From Oppiella nova (lineage: Eukaryota; Arthropoda; Arachnida; Sarcoptiformes; Oppiidae): 21,607 bases of DNA. Positions 1 through 12,500 of this stretch are shown here, piece by piece (the first letter of the stretch is position 1; every line of letters begins with the position of its first letter). The translations under genes were made by a program, and so were the position numbers. The notes below the pieces were generated by a model. The model was not told where the DNA came from. It saw nothing but the letters and a program-made list of their open reading frames with translations, and ran no database searches. The stretch spans positions 1 to 21,607 of the forward strand of contig CAJPVJ010000673.1 in assembly GCA_905397405.1 (NCBI GenBank), written 5' to 3'.

Positions 1-1724
1 CTTATGTTACACATAGTTTCCGTTCCCTTTCCAACACATAATGCATATGTTTTCAATTTGCTATTTTATCAGCTTGCTACATTATTCCAACAGACACTTT
101 ATTTTGCACCAGACAATCATCTTTATTGAGTATTTGTCTTCATTTCAATTGCAGTCTCTTTTGTGACAAATGAGAGGAAGGGGATTACAAGGGCACTGAA
201 GTTGACACCAATTTACCATCAAATACAGTCCTTTTAAACAGTATTTTAAGGTAAACTGTAGTGTCACTACAGTGTCTTTGTAACCCGCTATCTACAGTGA
301 CTACAGTGAGAACTTGTCAGTTGTTTTCAATATTTGTATTTATGATTTATTAATTATTTCCAACAATTTGGTTGAGTATATTGTATATTTTAATACTGTA
401 TTCTCGTATAATGGAATCAAATTTATTTTTAAAAATAATTTTCAAATATTCACAAGATAATATCTTATGTTCAGTACTTTAGTAATATAGAGTATCTTAT
501 CTTACTGTAAGTAATTTTAGTAAGTAATTTTACCTTAATACAATTAAAGTTAGTATACAATTAAAAATGATGTGTCTATTAGAGCTGGAATTAGAGATCC
601 TAATCATCTTAACATTTAAAACACTAATAACTTGCAAAAAAAGATTAAAAACATTACTTTCTTTACCAGCAATTATGAGACTTAATCTTTAAGGCCTAAT
701 ACAAGAACAGTAGTACCGTATACCTGTATACTGTAAAACTTAAGTTAGAAACAAGACATCCCTCACGAGTTAGTGTGTCCAGGATGTCAACATTACAATG
801 TGACACTACAATGTATACAGTAACTTACTTCAGTATCAATCTATCCTCATTTTGTGTCTCAGTACTAATGTTTGTCTTTTTAAAGTTTAAAAATAACATT
901 TAATTTGTAAATACATTGGGTTCTTGACAAGACTTTAATAAACACAATCAAATTAAAATATTAAATCTAATTTATTATGTGTAAAATATGGTATAAATGA
1001 GGACTGAAATTACTAAAATATTTTATGCAAAAAATGGATCCTTTGTACACAATTTGGTATATCTTACTTTAAGTTTGAAATTGAGACTTAGTTTGAAAAT
1101 TAAAACTACTTTAAGCTTACTAGTAATTCTAATCAAATATTAAGCAGATTATATAAGTATATAAATATTTTTAAAATTCAATCTCTACTACTATTATGTT
1201 TTCAAATTTCAATGTAAGATTGTTCCAGACTCTGGAATCCAGACTTATAAGAAAAGTGTGTTAATTTTCCAAGAAAGCACCTGTATGTTCAAATATGAGG
1301 GTATAAGTTAATACTGAATTTAATAAAATTGCTATTGTAAAGGAAAGATGGTTAATTATAACAGTATGTTTAATCAATCTGATATATGACATACATACTA
1401 CCAATGGTTACTATTACTTAATTAACCATGTACTGTACAAACGTTTGCTAATCAACTCATCTCATAAGGACAGAATGTACCGGATGCTGCTTGATTGTAT
1501 CACTAACTATATTTCGCAGTTTAAATCACGGGTAATATTACGTTTACGGGTATCATACAGTACATATCGGTTCATATTTGTACTGAACTGTACTAGTACA
1601 AGTGTATGAATAGATACGGTAGATTGTATTTATTAAATTGATTTGTCAACGTTTATATGAATGAAATAAATTATGGTAATAAGAAATTTATTAAATACTT
1701 CATATTTAGCAATAAAATATACAT
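1..1724. other. AT-rich intergenic stretch, no gene seen
   Basis: No open reading frame of convincing length or recognisable family, no tRNA-like B box and no transposon ends were seen on either strand. The stretch is AT-rich with many short homopolymer runs and scattered words such as TACAGT/ACTGTA. A perfect 9-bp inverted repeat with a 1-base spacer lies at 255-273 (ACTGTAGTG / CACTACAGT), followed by two more CTACAGTGA words at about 294-309. The last part is probably the 3' flank of the minus-strand AATF gene. Confidence 0.6.
1687..1692 (-). terminator. Poly(A) signal candidate of AATF
   Basis: AATAAA read on the minus strand (TTTATT on plus), about 33 bases past the AATF stop codon. The spacing is short but normal for compact arthropod 3' UTRs. 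Further TTTATT words lie downstream, so the site actually used is uncertain. Confidence 0.45.
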
Positions 1725-3414
1725 TTAATTACATTTTAATCCAAAAAGAGAGCTGAAGAGTTGAGTGATAGCCTGGTCAGTGTACGTGCAATTATCTACA
1801 GGTGCCATGAAGTTGACTAACTTCGAGTGTACATCATATCTAATTTTCCTGCCTTTACTCGCTTTTGTGTCGACTTTGCGTTTAATTTTATTCCTCAACT
1901 TTTGTATTTCCAACCATTTCTTGCTTAAGACTATTGGATCGTTGGATTCATTGGCAGTCTTTGATTCAATTAATTCTCTGAGCAATTGATGGTAGAAGTC
2001 GTCGTCATCGAAGATCTCTGCATCCAATTCTTTGTCATCACTTTTGCCAATACTTTCTTCTAATTGTTTCTCATCAATGGTTGTGTCATTGATATCAGCC
2101 TTTCCTATAATATTATATAAAGACCTTTTGGTTTGTGTTCTTCGTATAAGTCTTTCCATATCAGAGAGAATGCGATCGATTTGTTGTGTCGAAGACTGTT
2201 CCAAACCAACCAAAGATTTGTTTTTCAAGGCATTCGCTGTAAATCTTGTCTTTTCATACCATTTGTCTAACAATTGATTCCTAATTCCATTCAAATTTCG
2301 ATGTCTTTTGCTTAAGAACTCATTGTAATCACAATCAGAGAGCTTTCGTTTGTTCCTAAACTCCAATGAATTGTCCAGAAATTCATTCTTATTATCAACA
2401 ATTGATTCCTAATTCCATTCAAATTTCGATGTCTTTTGCTTAAGAACTCATTGTAATCACAATCAGAGAGCTTTCGTTTGTTCCTAAACTCCAATGAATT
2501 GTCCAGAAATTCATTCTTATTATCAGTTCTTATGTTTTCATCCGTCGAATGGTCTTCAGTTGACTGAGAAGAATGTCTTTCATTGACAAGAATATTATTT
2601 TGTGAGTTAAGACTCAAATCGATGTCAATCAACACTTTTAGCAATTTCTTCACTGCTTTCGATGACTCTCTCAATGAATGGTTCACTTCTGTCTCTTGTG
2701 AACCTTCTTTCAAAAGACTTAAACAATCAAATTGTGGACATCTGTTGCTATCCATCAGTATTTTCTGCACATTAATACGACATTCGAGCAAATTATCCCA
2801 AATTAATAACTGCTTCTTCAGAGCGATTCCCTTCGATATATCTTCATTGACATCAATGTTTGAGAATTGATTTATGTATCCATCGCTGCCTTCGTCCACA
2901 TCTTTTCCATCACTCAACTCTTCAACTGCTTCTTCGTTTTCGTTTTCACTCTCATTGCTATCAGAACTGGAGTTTAAGTCTTCAGAGGAGGCGGTCGGCG
3001 CTCTTATGTTATCGCTATAGAACTCCCTGTCCTCGAGTTCGGTGTCAACGGAATCACTTCCACTCTTGTCTTCATGACTGCCATCGCTGTGTTCATCCTC
3101 TGACTGCCAATCTGTGAGCACATCCCGAGTGACTTTGATTCCCGAATACCTATCAAATGATGGCAACTATGATGACAACGATGTGCACAACATATGACTA
3201 TCAAAACCAACCTCTCATTCAAAGACCACAAATGACTTCTTGCTTTGCGGGTTAAGTCACTTGCGCTCAATGGCTGATCACCGCCGCTGTTGTCTGTTGT
3301 GGTGGTGTTGAGCACATTGAGGGCAGAGGTCTCGGTGTGGATGTCATCCTCGGGATCTGTCAGAGATGGCAACGGATTGATGAGTGAAGCGATTTGATCG
3401 GACAGTGAAGTCAT
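1725..3414 (-). CDS. AATF: AATF/Che-1 homologue, two exons, frame broken by an internal duplication
   Basis: Nucleolar/nuclear protein of the AATF (Che-1, Traube, yeast Bfr2) family, known from small-subunit ribosome biogenesis and transcription or apoptosis control. Exon 1 is 3414-3212 (ATG at 3414) and exon 2 is 3149-1725 (stop TAA). The 62-bp intron has donor GAGAG|gttggt and acceptor gatag|G, phase 2. Seen in order: a short N-terminal region with LINPLPSLTDPEDD as in other family members; a long Ser/Asp/Glu-rich acidic stretch (about residues 70-160); a helical AATF domain; and the C-terminal TRAUB domain with the family hallmarks DDDFYHQLLREL and KVDTKASKGRKIRY. A 128-bp tandem duplication in exon 2 shifts the frame, so as given the upstream part stops at 2312. 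With one repeat copy left out, the exons sum to 1500 bp (499 residues, near the family's usual size). The otherwise perfect frame suggests a working gene and an artefactual or very recent duplication. Confidence 0.9.
2269..2525. repeat. Exact 128-bp tandem duplication inside AATF exon 2
   Basis: Bases 2269-2397 match 2397-2525 without a mismatch at an offset of 128. Since 128 is not a multiple of three, the second copy shifts the AATF frame. Both copies encode the same segment (residues around NEFLDNSLEFRNKRK), first in frame and then out of frame. No N separates the copies and only 1-2 bases of microhomology lie at the join. The absence of any mismatch means either a very recent event or an assembly error. 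Confidence 0.97.
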
Positions 3415-4243
3415 GTTTGGTAAGCAATCTTCACTGATCAGTGATCACCACAAGTTGTCCACAACTGAACTCACAGTCAATGCACAACACGTGTGTCAGT
3501 GCAGTGCTGCCACCCATTCACAGCCACACGAGTCTAATAGTAGAGTAGTGTCCAAGTGATCAGTGAATTGAAGTATTGGTGTAATAATTGGTGTCACGAA
3601 TGGTCACTAAAGTGAGTGTTGTATGCAATCGTTATTCAAATCTATTCTCATTACAAATACTTCAATCATTACTATTAATATGCTTAGTATTAGAGTACAG
3701 TTGTTGGCATTTCTATTTATTCATTTATCATACCATACAGTATAGAAACACAATAGTATTCATACAGTAAATATAATAGACAATAAAAATGAATGGTGAG
3801 CTGACCTAGGTTACTTGTGTTAAGGCGACTGGGCATAGTATAGGTTCCATAAGAGTAAAAGTTTTATTAATTTCATAAAAGTTGGTAACGAATGGTTAAA
3901 CACAAGACGCTGTTTGTGATGCATAGCTACACCATTAGGTGGTCTATTAGTTGATCCCAATTCTGGTGAATGGCAGGTGTGGTAAGGGATGCGGACATGC
4001 ATTGAATCACTGCTAAACAACTTGAGTTAATCTCAAGTATAAGCCATTCCGACAGTACAGGCAATGAATCTATGATAGCACTCATTGTATTGCATGTATT
4101 GTTGTCACAGCACTCATACCTCTCTTAATCCAATTGCTTTCATCCGGACTTAACATTTGTTTTGATAGCCTTTTGTAAGGTCTGTCCTTTCAAACACCCA
4201 TTCTTACGGCTATTGATTGCCAATCAATACTTGTAATTGACTG

Positions 4244-4266
4244 CTCTCTCTCTCTCTCTCTCTCTC
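4244..4266. repeat. (CT)n microsatellite
   Basis: Uninterrupted CT dinucleotides over about 23 bases in intergenic DNA. This is one of three CT/GA tracts in the window; the others are at 7100-7146 and 8885-8926. Confidence 0.95.
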
Positions 4267-5928
4267 CTCGGTTGTAGTGCAACAGCACTGGTAGGTCTGA
4301 CTTGAACTGAATTCTTAGAAATAGTATTTAACTGAATTAATTTGATGCATTGAAATTGCTTTTTCTACTTGAATGGTATAATATGTACAAATGAAGTATA
4401 CTTTTGATTGATTTAATAACAATTTGTGTTCATTTCTAAATACAAGTCGTGTGGGTGTAGGTGCCAAACAATTACATAAAATATATGATAACTCAAGTTA
4501 ATAAATTGATATTTTAAAATTCTAACTTATATTATAATTAATGCATTGCATGTATTGTTTTATGTTATTAAGTATTACAAGAATATCATAATGGACACAA
4601 TAATCTTTGAGAATAATCTCATTTTTTGTCACTCGACCAAACAAACCCTGCTTACTGTTTATTAATATAAAAAGCACTCATTAATTGTAGCGTTGAGTGA
4701 GTTTAGCATTAATCCTATTGTTGTATTGAATTGCAATGAATTGAATGCAATGGTTGGGCATCAATGGTGTCATCAGAGAAGACCAGACGAGTAAAAAACG
4801 AAGCGCTGGAGAAGATATATATATACAGTATATATTGGTTTGGGGGCAGATCTGGTCGTATATGAAGGGAAAGCCTATAATTCTGTGTTCACTGCAATAT
4901 TCACTGTCGACTGACTCTTTCGGAACAATTGTCTTTTGCAACTGTAATTGCATTCCTTTCGTGTGATTCCTGGACTCAAACTTTACTTCATATCTAACAG
5001 AGTTATGTTGAGAGCATTTTCTCCTAATAATCGCTGTATTGAAAGACAACACTCATTACTCTTTAGTCCTTAAGCTATGAGTAGGAAGAGATATACATTT
5101 GTATAGTATTTCCATAATATAAAGACCACTATTTTATGGTTTGCTTATAAAACTAATGAATTCGAGTTTAAGAACTTTTCAAATCCATTATACTGTATAC
5201 TGGTATAGTAAAATACACTTGGTAATACAGTTTATAGGAGACCAATATTCATACTTGTATTTAAACATAGTACAGTACAATATTCTACTAATATTATGCT
5301 AACAGTAAATAGAAACATTTACACAGGCAATTGTAAATGTGTCGCAAGCAGTATTGCCATTGTAATTCAATTAACTATTTAATAAGACATATATGTAATA
5401 TAGAGTATCATTTACTATAAGGCATTTATAACATACTTTGCAATTTTGTATAACTTTCTAGTTAGTAATCTCTAAAAATTTAATAGTACAGTGTGCAATA
5501 CAAAGTGAGAATGGTACTTCAAAGCGGCTCAACTCTACAATATAGGATTAACAATAGGACTCATTCATCGAATTCATTGAATACTGTATTTTCAATTCAA
5601 TAAACAAAGGAATTTTATCGTTTGTTTGGTTCCCAATTAAAATTGACATTTGAGAACTCACACAGACTTAACACTAGAACTTACCAATAAAGTTGTATAT
5701 TTTTAACATTTATAATTTACATGATATTGTAGAAATTAGTATTAATATTCAAAAGCAATGAGTATTTTTAGAAGGGGTTTCCACTTATTTAAAAATGATA
5801 AGTCATTTGCAATTGAATATAATCAGAATTAGAGGACTTAACCCCTGAAGCTTAAGCAGACAAATTTGTCCATTTAATTATGAATACACAGATATTTTTA
5901 ATATGATTGTTATTTTTTAAAATGGTAT

Positions 5929-5934
5929 TTTATT
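5929..5934 (-). terminator. Poly(A) signal candidate of the Not homeobox gene
   Basis: AATAAA on the minus strand, about 95 bases after the stop codon of the homeobox gene. It is placed only by position and motif. Confidence 0.4.
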
Positions 5935-6027
5935 TATCAAATGATTGAGACTTTTAATTAAATACAAATTAAAGATTATGTCTAAAATACAATTAGATAA
6001 TATACAGCACGTGAAGTGATATAATAA

Positions 6028-7099
6028 TCAATGAATTATATCGAGTGAATTGGATGAATGACAAAGGTCAGAATTTGCTTCTATGGGTGAGCTGTCAATA
6101 TGCAAGGGCTCATCACAAGGGATGCACTGTTTTTTGATGAGCGCCTGTTCCTTCTCCTGGTGCTGTTTCCGCCATTTGATTCGCCGGTTCTGTAAGCAAA
6201 CATTCATGGGTTATCACTAACTTTGTATTCAAATGATCACTATTTGTGGTATACCTGGAACCAGACCTTCACTTGTGCTTCGGACAAGTTGAGAGTGGAG
6301 GCGAGGTATAGCCTTTCGGGGCCCACCATATACTGTTGCTTTTCAAACTGTGTCTCGAGTTTGTCGAGTTGTTCCGGAGTGAAGATGGTTCGCACTCTCT
6401 TCGACTTGCCATGAGATCCACACTCCTCTCCAATCACTCTCTCCTCCAATTTGACTCTTGAGTTGAGGTCGCAATCAATGCTTCGTTTATTATTCACTTT
6501 CATATGAATTGATAAACTTCTGCCTTTCCTCTCATTATTGGGCAATGAATTCAATTCTATATAATGAGTAGAAAATGAATTAATTGTTGAATATATTCAG
6601 GCTTTGATGGAAGCAATGGTATAATTGATTGCAAAGCGAGCGTAACATAAATGCCAACTCTGGCCCCCATTTAAAGCAAACTGAATGTAGAGTTGAATTG
6701 TAAAGCATTTAATAAAATGACAAAAAGTGGATCGAATTGAAGGGCTGTTAACAAAGGAGAGGGAGAAAGCAATCATTTGTTTTGACAAGTGATGTCTTAT
6801 AAGAATGCAGGGGTAGAGGGGTCTGTAGTGTTTGTAAATCATTGTAATAAAAGTCATGTCATATGCGATACAGTATTGGGAATGATATTGCATTCATGAC
6901 TTAATTGCATTCCAATCCCCGTAAACGCAATAATACTTTGCATTGATTTCTTGTCGAGGGTTTCTATTTGTTATGTCCTATACTTGTATCTCAAAAATAG
7001 CTCAAAACCTCTCCACAACTAATTGCAAGTTTAATAGACGTGTAATAAAATTCAACAGTAAAAAGTCACACAATTTATATGCAATTATTGATAAATATG

Positions 7100-7148
<49 letters not shown>

Positions 7149-8100
7149 GTAAAGCACATTCATTGCTTTGTTCCGGGAATTGGTTGCAATTTTCTAAGTT
7201 TAGCTCAATTGAAAAAACGAAACCGAAAGCATCAATAAAAGTATTAAAAAAGTAAACCAATAGTCCAGTAGTGTTGCAGTCCTGGGGTCCAGTGAGACAA
7301 CAATAGTATACACTATACTATCTGTTGGATGCAATTGTCTGACTGGCACTGGAGGACTGGGGACTGGGGGACTGGGTTACTATATACAGGTTTGATAAAA
7401 ATGATTGTACCGTCAATAAAGAGGCTCACAATTTAGTGATTGCTTTAAGTGAGGCTCTTCTGCTTTTTTTAGCTCAAGGAGAAGTGCTTAAGACAGAGAG
7501 TGATGGGTCACTACCTGTCCTCTTTGCAAATGCTGCTAATTAGTTGATTGCATTTAATTGTAATATTATATCTAATAAGCAGTTTAATTGAATGAATGAA
7601 TGCATACCTTTGGCTGTGGAGTCGGGAGAGACGGATGCGATGCTCTTTGCTTTTGAAAGATTGCTTGCTTTGGCATACATATCATGAGTGCTGTATTCGG
7701 GCCTATATTTAATGCCATTCAAGTGGTATTGATTGCAATCTTGAGCCGAGAGGTAGTTATTATTTTGACGATTATTGATGCCTAATATGGCTTCGATAGA
7801 GAACGAAGATTTCGATGAATCACTTTCTGGTAATAGCTTTTTGTTGCCACCAATGGATGAGTTGTAGTACTCATTGCTAGAGATGCCAAGTGATGGGAGG
7901 TGTGATCTGGTGGTTATGGTACTGTTGTGACCACTGGTCATCATATTCTCGTAGAATGTATTCAAATTGATGAGAGCAGTGGCCGGACTGGTACTGCTTT
8001 CTGAGTGATAACCAGTGATGCGATTAATCTGTAAAGGATTGTGCTTGTTGTGATCGCTTACATCCAGGTATAATGGATATGATAGGCGATAGGACATCAT
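6028..8100 (-). CDS. Not/NOTO-type homeobox transcription factor, three exons
   Basis: Sequence-specific DNA-binding protein of the Not class (vertebrate NOTO; the fly has two such genes), acting in the nucleus. Exons: 8100-7608, 6556-6255 and 6189-6028, giving 957 bp and 318 residues. Splice sites are G|gtatgc...tatag|AA (phase 1) and CAG|gtatac...ttacag|AAC (phase 0). Residues 100-106 (FSIEAIL) form an eh1 motif, the known Groucho-binding repressor peptide. The homeodomain spans about 216-275 with R5, T6 and F8, a [15 protein letters not shown] loop-helix typical of Not proteins, and [12 protein letters not shown] in helix 3. The second intron falls exactly between recognition residues Q50 and N51. 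The ATG at 8100 is the first in-frame Met; the frame stays open for 26 codons upstream but without an ATG. Intron 1 is 1051 bp and carries a CT tract. The closest alternative would be another NK-like/ANTP-class homeobox gene. Confidence 0.87.
7100..7146. repeat. (CT)n microsatellite in homeobox intron 1
   Basis: About 47 bases of CT repeats with one TTT interruption near 7117-7119. It lies inside the 1051-bp first intron of the Not-type gene. A short GGACTGGGG-like direct repeat follows at about 7353-7374. Confidence 0.93.
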
Positions 8101-8882
8101 GTTCTGCACGAGTTGTCTTTGAATCACTTGTATGACGAGTAGAGCACTGGATACTGGATACTGGATGCGAGTGCACACGACTTACACACTTGTCTGATGC
8201 CAACTGACGACTTGACGGCCACTTCTTGATAGGCAACGACTAGAGCACCACAAAAGAGGAACCGCTTTGGAGCTGCACTTGTCTCCAGTTGTCAGCTCCG
8301 GCAGCCTTACAGCCCTCACAGCCTTATGACTCCCCGCTGACTGCTATTGAGCAGCGAATTAGGCGCTGACGTCTCAGCACAACATTTCATTATATGGTCC
8401 GCAACTTAAAAGCCTTGACATGAAGACACTCCTACTGGAGGACTCGAGGAACTGGAGAAACACGACTTAACATTTTTTGCCTCTTCTTCCTATTATAAAC
8501 GAATATAACGGATAATACCGTATATCAGGATCATTTCATTATTGGCTCTCATCTAAAATCAATATCTAACATATCATATCATATCATATTCTTTGAGAAA
8601 TCAATTATTCTATTGCAGCGTACAACAGGCAATAGTAGTGTGCAGGGTACAGTAGTATAACATTTGCTCTCATGTGAAATATGTTATGAAAAATCCAAAC
8701 TAAACGACAAAATGACTTTTTCATAATTGATGTGTTTTGGAGCGAATAAATACTCGGCAACTGAACTAAACTGATATATAAATGATATTAAGTTTCAGAC
8801 AATAGCTCCCAATCTCGAGTGACATACAATATATAGATATCGTATAGAATTAGAAACGCGTTATTGAGAGCTAAATGTTAGC

Positions 8883-8928
<46 letters not shown>

Positions 8929-9563
8929 TGTGCTGTGAATGCAATGATATTTTATGAGTGAATTCCAATAAGTTAGCGGTGTTTGTGGGACAGGTATTTA
9001 CAACACTTTCAATAATTATGACCGTTTTTGTCATTTGCCTGCAATAATTGGGCGCTTCGTTTCCCACGCCTTAATTGTCAACTGATTAGAACTGAGACAT
9101 AGTTTTGAGACCAGTTATGACTCTCTGGGTCTCTGGTAGGACTCAAGGGTGCTATAAAAGGTTTGGTGCCCTCAGCTGATGACCAGTGCCTAGATGATGA
9201 CCCATATTAACCAACATCAATAAACATCACCATTTGAAGCAACGTTTTTGTATGTGTTTTCAAACTATTCAAACTAAGTGTACAAATAAAACACCGACAG
9301 AGCCCACACACGCTAACATACCGTACAGTACCACAGCTTACCCTAACTAACCATAGCTCACCTCTATTTCTCAAAATAAAGAAACCTTTTGTCTAATTAT
9401 AGCCAAAGCACTATAGGCTTCAAAAGTGATGTGCTTTCAATGCGATTACTTTAGTATTATCGTTGAATACTTTCTAATCTCTATCACAGTCTAACAATAC
9501 AAATGAGACAAATTTCAAATTTTATATATAATTTATACATTTCTATAGGACACAGATTAGGAG
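8101..9563. other. Intergenic region between homeobox gene and ENGase (divergent heads)
   Basis: This should hold the 5' UTR and promoter of the Not-type gene (minus) and, at the far end, the promoter of ENGase (plus). The part at about 8180-8400 is richer in GC than the surroundings and contains TGACGTC, a CREB/ATF-like site, at about 8368; whether it is used is unknown. A short ATATC repeat lies at about 8572-8588 and a 42-base AG tract at 8885-8926. No convincing coding sequence was seen. Confidence 0.5.
8885..8926. repeat. (AG)21 microsatellite
   Basis: Forty-two bases of uninterrupted AG dinucleotide in intergenic DNA between the divergent homeobox and ENGase genes. On the minus strand it reads CT, like the other two tracts. 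Confidence 0.96.
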
Positions 9564-12500
9564 ATGGAGAACACCTTTGAAATCTTGTGTCCAAACGAAT
9601 CAAAACCCTTATTAACATTAGAAGAACTGCTGGACTGGGATTGCGGTCAAACTGGCCGTACAGACCACTTGAGGCCATATGTTTTATATGGATTGCAAAC
9701 TCATAAAACACATGCAAATAGAAAATCTAAAACATTGCTCTGTCATGACATGAAAGGCGGTTATATAGATGACAGGTATGTCATTAAGTAATCCTTTTTC
9801 TATCGATTCTGACTAAACATTATTGCTTTAGATTCAACAGCGGCTCCACTAATGAATCCGCCTATAGGTCTGCCGCTTAACTCTCTTTGTATTAATACTT
9901 TTACTACTAATTGACTCCAACTTTAAATTTAGATTTTTCCTGTGGTCAGCAATTGATATATTCGTGTATTTCAGGTAAGCATACAGTTTAGAGTCATTCA
10001 TAGCATTGCTAACTACAGTAGCATTAATGGATACAATGTATATCATATGTATATTATTATATTTAACATTCTTTTAGTCATCATTTTATTACAATACCAC
10101 CGATTGCTTGGATTAATGCCAGTCATAAGAATGGAGTAAGAATTTGGTTTGCATTTCATTTGGTTTGCATTCACTTACTATAACTTTCGTATAAATGCAA
10201 AAGGTTTCCATATTAGGGACAGTTATAGTGGAAGGGTGGACTCAATCAAAGCTCATATGTTCACAAATATTGAGCAACAGAGAGGTGATTCAGAAAATGG
10301 TTAGAAAACTGGTGGACATCGCCAAGTATTATCACTTTGAGGGTTGGCTTATCAACATTGAATGCCAAGTGGAGCGCAATTGCATTGAAAATCTCATCTA
10401 TTTCGTTGAATTACTGACACAATCAATGCACTCTTACGACCCCAAAAGGTTTCTATCTTTAATACTCCATTCAATCCATTCCTTCACTTTTATTATCAAA
10501 TCTATTAACTGCTGCCGTATTGCATAACTTGTATTCAAAATAGTCTTTTAAATTATAGTCCCATTAGGGAGTGAATGGGAATCCTTTGAGTTGTGCGCAA
10601 GCGATGAGATGCCAATGAATTATAAGTTATAATACCAGACAATAAGTCTTTTAACTATTTCTGTAATCATAGAATCAGCAAATAAAAGTTGTTTTAACAT
10701 GTATTTTGTATATCCGAGTTAAAATTTGTCAAGCAACTTTTGTTTACTGATTCTATTGTAAGGGAAACTGCTAACAAAATTAGCGGTATTTATAAATAAT
10801 AATAAGTTATTACTGTTATAGTAATTTGAATGGAATATGAATGCATGATAGTAAGAATAACAATGTTGTGTATTTTAAAGTTGATCCAATGACCACAAGA
10901 ACATCAGATTTATGTCATAAGTTAACATTTTGGCGATTGTGAACGACAGTTAGACAGTTTCTATCCATACTTTCCTAATCTAACCTAATTGAGTTCAATC
11001 CTAAGTGCATGGTTTTAACCAGTTGTGAATATGTATAAGTGACATCCTGGGTTAAACTTTTCTAATTTTAGTTATAAATAAAATAGCTTTTACTAATATG
11101 TGTTGTGCATTGTAGATATTTACATAAATTTGATGATATTATAGTATACTGTAATACATAAATCCTTACAACCATTTAAACGGGAATGAGAGTGAAAATT
11201 TTGTAAATTGCAAAGACTAGTCAAACACTTGCCTAACAATTACTTATTTTAATCACTTCTCTTAACACGAGTTATTCATTTAATTTACCATTCAATTCAT
11301 TGTTGCTGTACATATATTACAATAGTTTCCAACTCTTAAAAGATTTAATTAAATTTAGAGTAAATATCTTCAGCTATATTTGACAACTGTTTTAAAAATA
11401 GTAACAATTTTATGCGCTTACTATTGAACATGATTAATTCAAACTTGCATTTATACAGTTTTCATCATACAAAATCAAGTATTATGCTTATATTCTAACC
11501 ATGATTATTTTCTTTCTTTTGAAGTGTTTACTGCTAATGAATCATGAATTAATCTCATAAAGTAATCATTAAATATTAAAATTAAAGCTGAAAAGAGTTA
11601 TGAATGAATCGTCAAACAGTCTATCATTTGAATCAGAATCAAATGTTGTAATGCATTGGCCTTTACTTTGAAATCATTTCATACATATAACAAACTATTT
11701 TCATATAAACTTTCAATACAATTATTGCAACCAATTTGACGGAATTGTAGTGATTGTCAGTCACTGATTGATAACGATTCTGTTGTCATTTAAATGTGTG
11801 CACACATTATTGTGCCTGATCATCAGGTTTTAAATGCGAACAAACGTGCAACTTGTAAGAGAACAGTAGTAGAAATGATCCCTGTTTAAAAAAGTGCTTA
11901 TATGAGCAATGCATTAGCGAAATGTCTTTATAGTAGAAAAGCTAAATTCTGTGTCTATATGTCTACTGTACTCTGTATATGTCGGTCCCTTTATGAGTGC
12001 TCTCAGTGTCGGTCTTTTTAATTGTCGGTCCGTCAGTCTCTGTCTCGCAATCAGTGCTTCTACTGTAGTGTATGAGCAGAAAGTGGTATATATGGGCACT
12101 ATATGGCTATATGGCTATTCCTATATCACATTTACAGCTTTGCTATTATTGTTATTATTAGGGACAGGGCAGGGGTTATAACTTATAAGAATACAGTAGA
12201 TTGAGTTGAGCCCTGGCCAAGGAATGTGCAGCTATTTTATCAGAATTGGTGCCATAAAATATAATTATGACATATGATTATGATTTAGACAACCAGAGCT
12301 TAATAGTGTCATCAATATAGCCATTTGGACACTACATGAAACACCTTTCATCGCAAATTCATTTCCAAATCTAGTACTTTAATTCATTTAAATTTAAAAG
12401 TTAACAAACATTTAAGAATTTGTTTTAATTACAGTATTTATTTTATAATGACCAGTTTTATAAGTATTACATATAATTATTTTAGTACCAGTACAGTTTG

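Larger units (their letters stand above)
3415..6027. other. Intergenic, no gene seen; AATF upstream region and homeobox-gene 3' flank
   Basis: The first 150 bases should hold the AATF promoter and 5' UTR. The rest is AT-rich, with open frames of at most about 120 codons that resemble no family. A pure CT tract occupies 4244-4266. No tRNA, rRNA or transposon hallmark was seen. The end of the stretch carries the likely 3' UTR of the minus-strand homeobox gene. Confidence 0.55.

Noticed and set aside
4681-5052. 123-codon minus-strand open frame in the AATF-homeobox interval
   Set aside because: Composition is random-looking, no family motif or splice context was seen, and another frame overlaps it on the opposite strand.
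6597-6893. 98-codon open frame within homeobox intron 1
   Set aside because: It lies in a well-supported intron with matched phases, and there is no recognisable domain.
7075-7260. Arg-Glu repeat peptide
   Set aside because: It is a translation of the CT microsatellite only.
11951-12181. Plus-strand open frame in ENGase intron 5 as a membrane protein exon
   Set aside because: The hydrophobic tail comes from a TTATTATTATTA run; there is no splice-site pairing or family match. Kept only as a composition oddity.
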